Assembly (NCBI RefSeq): GCF_937127095.1
Contig: NZ_CAKZLP010000060.1
Span: 144,788 to 208,787 of the forward strand
DNA: 64,000 nt
DNA from: an uncultured Amphritea sp.
Lineage (GTDB): Bacteria; Pseudomonadota; Gammaproteobacteria; Pseudomonadales; Balneatricaceae
Reading direction: 5' to 3'
The notes below the pieces were generated by a model. That model was not told where the DNA came from. It searched no databases and worked only from the letters and a program-made list of their open reading frames with translations. A program made the position numbers and the translations under genes. Below are positions 61,721 to 64,000 of the stretch, piece after piece (positions within the stretch are counted from its first letter, which is position 1; every line of letters begins with the position of its first letter).

Positions 61721-62862
61721 ATCCCTTCATCCGCATTCGCGCCATCGCCGCAAAAGAGCTGCTGCAGCTAAAACGGGACAAAATGACCTTCGGCATGATC
61801 GTGATGATTCCGCTGATTCAACTGCTGCTGTTTGGTTATGCCATCAACACCAATGTTCGTCACCTGCCGGTCGGGGTGGTCGATTACAGCCAGAGCGCTT
61901 TAAGCCGGGTGTTGGTGCAGACGATCGGTGCCACTCAGGTGGTTCGCTTTACCCAGCAGTACAGCAACTTGCCGGAAGCGGAAGCTGCGATTGCCAGCGC
62001 CGAAGTCAGAGCCGTACTGATCATTCCATCGGATGTCAGCCAGCGACTGGTGCGTAATCCCAGCGTTGGAATGGGCTCCCCTTCGGCCACCGACGCAGAA
62101 ACCAGCCGACCGGTTGCCCAGTGGCTGGTTGATGGCTCAGATACCATCGTGGCGGGCGCAATAAAAGGGTTGCGTGGCATGCCACTGGTTGAGCTGTTGG
62201 ATAAACCCTCTAACCGCAAAACGCCTACCTTTGAGGTCACGCTGTTGTACAACCCGGAACAACGGACGGTGGTGAATATCGTCCCCGGACTGGCGGCGGT
62301 TATCCTGACGATGACGATGATCATGTTCACCTCCGCGGCGATTGTGCGGGAACGGGAGCGAGGCAATATGGAGATGCTGATCACCACACCAGTGCGCCCT
62401 ATTGAGTTGATGATCGGCAAGATCGTCCCCTATGTTTTTATCGGTGCAATTCAGGTCGCCATCATTCTGGGGCTGGGTAAACTGCTGTTTAATGTGCCGA
62501 TCAACGGCAACCTGATGCAACTGGCCCTGGCTACCCTGCTGTTTATCACCGCCAGTCTGACCCTGGGACTGATTATCTCCACCATCGCTAAAAACCAGCT
62601 GCAATCGATGCAGATGACAATCTTTGTACTGCTACCCTCCATACTGCTATCCGGTTTTATGTTTCCCTATGAGGGGATGCCACAGGCAGCCCAGTATATC
62701 GCCGAAACACTGCCGGCCACCCACTTCATGCGGCTGATTCGCGGCGTGGTATTAAAAGATGTTGAGGTCATCAATATGGCTGGAGATATGTACTGGCTGG
62801 CGCTATTCACGCTGGGCGGCTTAGCCATCGCCTCTATCCGCTTTAAGAAGCGACTCGATTAA
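61717..62862 (+). CDS. ABC-2 type exporter permease, YbhS/YbhR-like
   Basis: The 381-residue membrane protein has one TM near residue 25-45 (MIVMIPLIQLLLFGYAINTN), a large extracytoplasmic domain, then five TMs. The conserved block EMLITTPVRPIELMIGKIVPY is typical of ABC-2 permeases. YbhS and YbhR normally form a pair; only one permease gene is visible here, so the transporter may be a homodimer. It is the last gene of the operon. Confidence 0.9.
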   Translation: MNPFIRIRAIAAKELLQLKRDKMTFGMIVMIPLIQLLLFGYAINTNVRHLPVGVVDYSQSALSRVLVQTIGATQVVRFTQQYSNLPEAEAAIASAEVRAVLIIPSDVSQRLVRNPSVGMGSPSATDAETSRPVAQWLVDGSDTIVAGAIKGLRGMPLVELLDKPSNRKTPTFEVTLLYNPEQRTVVNIVPGLAAVILTMTMIMFTSAAIVRERERGNMEMLITTPVRPIELMIGKIVPYVFIGAIQVAIILGLGKLLFNVPINGNLMQLALATLLFITASLTLGLIISTIAKNQLQSMQMTIFVLLPSILLSGFMFPYEGMPQAAQYIAETLPATHFMRLIRGVVLKDVEVINMAGDMYWLALFTLGGLAIASIRFKKRLD

Positions 62863-62864
62863 AC

Positions 62865-62882
62865 GCTCTGTGTTGACAGAGC
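62865..62882 (+). other. Hairpin after the exporter operon
   Basis: GCTCTGT (62865-62871) and ACAGAGC (62876-62882) form a perfect 7-bp stem with a 4-nt loop, starting two bases after the stop codon. No T-run follows, so termination is uncertain. Confidence 0.5.
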
Positions 62883-63668
62883 CTCCTCCCCCGATATCCG
62901 CTGATACTCAAGCCTGACAAAATCAAGCCCGCAAAAAAGAGCCACACAGCATCCTCGTGAAAACCGGAAAAATACGTTAAGTCAGCGTTTTTTTAATACG
63001 TTATCGATAATAATTGGCACGAAAGGAGTCAAACAAGGCACGGCAGGATACAACCCTTTTCAGCAATTCACACTACAGTTTTAGTTAAGCAGATACACAG
63101 AAAGCACCCTGCACTCTCGTTCAGGCATAGCCGCCGGTTCCGATTGAGTCATCTCGTTATCTGCAGTGCCCTGGCGGCATAAGCATCCACCTCAATGAGG
63201 TGGAGATATAGCAAGACAATAATTATAACTCTCGTGCCCAGCACGCTGCTTTCCGGAGACACTGACACATGCAAGAACTTGTCAATTTCATAAACGACGC
63301 TATCTCGACTCTCTGCTCCAACCTAACTCCGCCTGGAGACCGATCTTTTCTCCTCAATCCAGCCTACTGTTATGCGGGTAAGCGTGTTCTGCGAAATATG
63401 GGCAGTTCTGTTTTCAGAATCACAAACTGAACCGGTGACTGAACCTGTGTCTGAACCCGCGTCTGAATCAGCACCTGCCAGAGTCTGAAGCTCTCCGACC
63501 AGGCAGCTCAGATCCAATTTCAGACCCAATTTCAGACCGGCTAAGAATTTAAAGATAAAGAAGCGAAATACGCTTTACTAAGCTTCAGCATATAGCACGG
63601 TTGTTAAACACAGCTTTACTTTAATGTTTCATTAATTATTTCATTATAAAAACAAGAGGAAGTATCCA
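62883..63668 (+). other. Gene-poor interval before aapJ
   Basis: No clear conserved gene lies in this ~790 bp. It includes a perfect 7-bp hairpin with a 3-base loop (CCACCTC-AAT-GAGGTGG, 63187-63203), a 53-codon open frame (63269-63430), and an overlapping 38-codon frame with acidic repeats (63372-63488). The aapJ promoter should be in its right part, since AGAGGAAG precedes the aapJ ATG. Confidence 0.55.
63269..63430 (+). CDS. Possible small protein, unknown function
   Basis: A 53-residue open frame begins MQELVNFINDAISTLCSNLT and ends RNMGSSVFRITN. GGAG lies ten bases before its ATG. It has no recognisable domain and overlaps a second short frame, so coding is uncertain. Confidence 0.2.
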   Translation: MQELVNFINDAISTLCSNLTPPGDRSFLLNPAYCYAGKRVLRNMGSSVFRITN

Positions 63669-64000
63669 ATGAAGAAAACCCTGATTTCTACTGCCGTTCT
63701 GATGGTTGCAATGACCGGTACAGCGATGGCTGGCACTTTGGAAACGGTGAAGGAACGTGGCGCACTTCAGTGCGGTGTAACGAGTGGTGTCCCGGGCTTT
63801 TCAGTGCCAGATGATAAAGGTAACTGGAAAGGTCTGGATGTCGATGTATGTCGCGCCGTTGCTGCCGCAGTACTGGGCGATGCGACTAAAGTTAAGTATA
63901 TCCCGCTGAATGCTAAAGAGCGCTTTACTGCGCTGGTGTCGGGTGAAGTGGATGTACTGTCCCGTGTAACCACCTGGACACAAACCCGCGATACTCAGCT
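63669..64000 (+). CDS. aapJ: Amino-acid ABC transporter substrate-binding protein, AapJ-like (cut by window end)
   Basis: The visible 110 residues have a signal peptide (about 1-21, ending TAMA). Then come TLETVKERGALQCGVTSGVP and the binding-fold pieces KGLDVDVCRAVAAAVLG and AKERFTALVSGEVDVLSRVT. The ERFTAL-SGEVDVL-RVTTWTxxRD pattern is that of AapJ/BztA proteins, which bind L-amino acids for the AapQMP transporter. It is incomplete at the right edge. AGAGGAAG precedes the ATG. Confidence 0.9.
   Translation, partial: MKKTLISTAVLMVAMTGTAMAGTLETVKERGALQCGVTSGVPGFSVPDDKGNWKGLDVDVCRAVAAAVLGDATKVKYIPLNAKERFTALVSGEVDVLSRVTTWTQTRDTQ

Noticed and set aside
62883..63260. tRNA or structured RNA gene in the gene-poor interval
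   Set aside because: No cloverleaf or conserved RNA motif could be drawn; only simple hairpins are present.
63323..63529. Minus-strand frame with GSDTGSVTGS-type repeats
   Set aside because: It is a low-complexity shadow of the T/S-E-P repeat on the plus strand with no start context.

Overview
The window looks like a chromosomal segment from a marine gammaproteobacterium, perhaps near Oceanospirillales. The taxonomic guess is inference from gene content: a TAT-type nosZ cluster, TAXI-TRAP transport, a CTG-N10-CAG LexA box and an SrmB-like helicase. No rRNA, tRNA, CRISPR or prophage was seen. Most of the window is moderately GC-rich core genome. The stretch at about 52-58.5 kb is visibly more AT-rich and has a different gene style.

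Layout, left to right. 0-4.2 kb: slyD (cut by the window edge), a GreA/GreB-type factor, the ABC-F ATPase ybiT, and a PA2779/PA2778-type pair (small membrane protein plus C39-peptidase lipoprotein). 4.2-12.7 kb: a complete nitrous oxide reductase operon on the minus strand, in transcription order CusF-like copper protein, nosR, nosZ, nosD, nosF, nosY, nosL. A perfect FNR/ANR-type box sits in front of it at the exact class II spacing from a -10 element. 12.9-16.6 kb: a hybrid periplasmic-binding/PAS/GGDEF/EAL protein and a small cytochrome c whose leader can hide its own Shine-Dalgarno. 16.7-24.3 kb: two DEAD-box helicases, rapA and an MFS transporter. 24.5-28.3 kb: leuA divergent from an Lrp-type regulator, then two paralogous lipoproteins. 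28.4-33.6 kb: three tandem Sel1-SPOR paralogues and a queuosine-mannosyltransferase-like glycosyltransferase. 33.9-41 kb: a TAXI-TRAP transporter with a DctB/DctD-like two-component system. A consensus sigma-54 promoter and two perfect 20-bp palindromes, probable enhancer sites, lie between them. 41-51.9 kb: trmH, pheA, trmK, putP, an antiporter, small enzymes, and a LysR-controlled operon.

51.96-59.7 kb is the main accessory feature: a chromosomal integron. The intI integrase at 58723-59700 carries a LexA (SOS) box and is divergent from its cassettes. The attI junction is GTTACAT at 58386-58392. Cassette 1 (53533-58391, 4,859 bp) is unusually large and carries two overlapping genes. One encodes a DUF4145-like plus SF1 helicase protein, the other a repeat protein with OB/cold-shock-like C-terminal domains. 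The attC at its far end has a core, ATGTAAC, that exactly complements the attI-side core, which defines the cassette to the base. A DUF4279-like gene, a YefM/YoeB toxin-antitoxin pair, REP-like repeats and a glyoxalase-family (VOC) cassette follow. The two-gene cassette is the best candidate here for an undescribed, possibly anti-phage, mobile system; that function is inferred from architecture and location, not shown.

59.8-64 kb: a three-gene YbhG/F/S-type ABC exporter, an 800-bp gene-poor interval, and the start of an aapJ-type amino-acid binding protein cut by the window end. Several genes appear to use TTG or GTG starts, so many starts were set by family alignment and ribosome binding sites rather than by the longest open frame.
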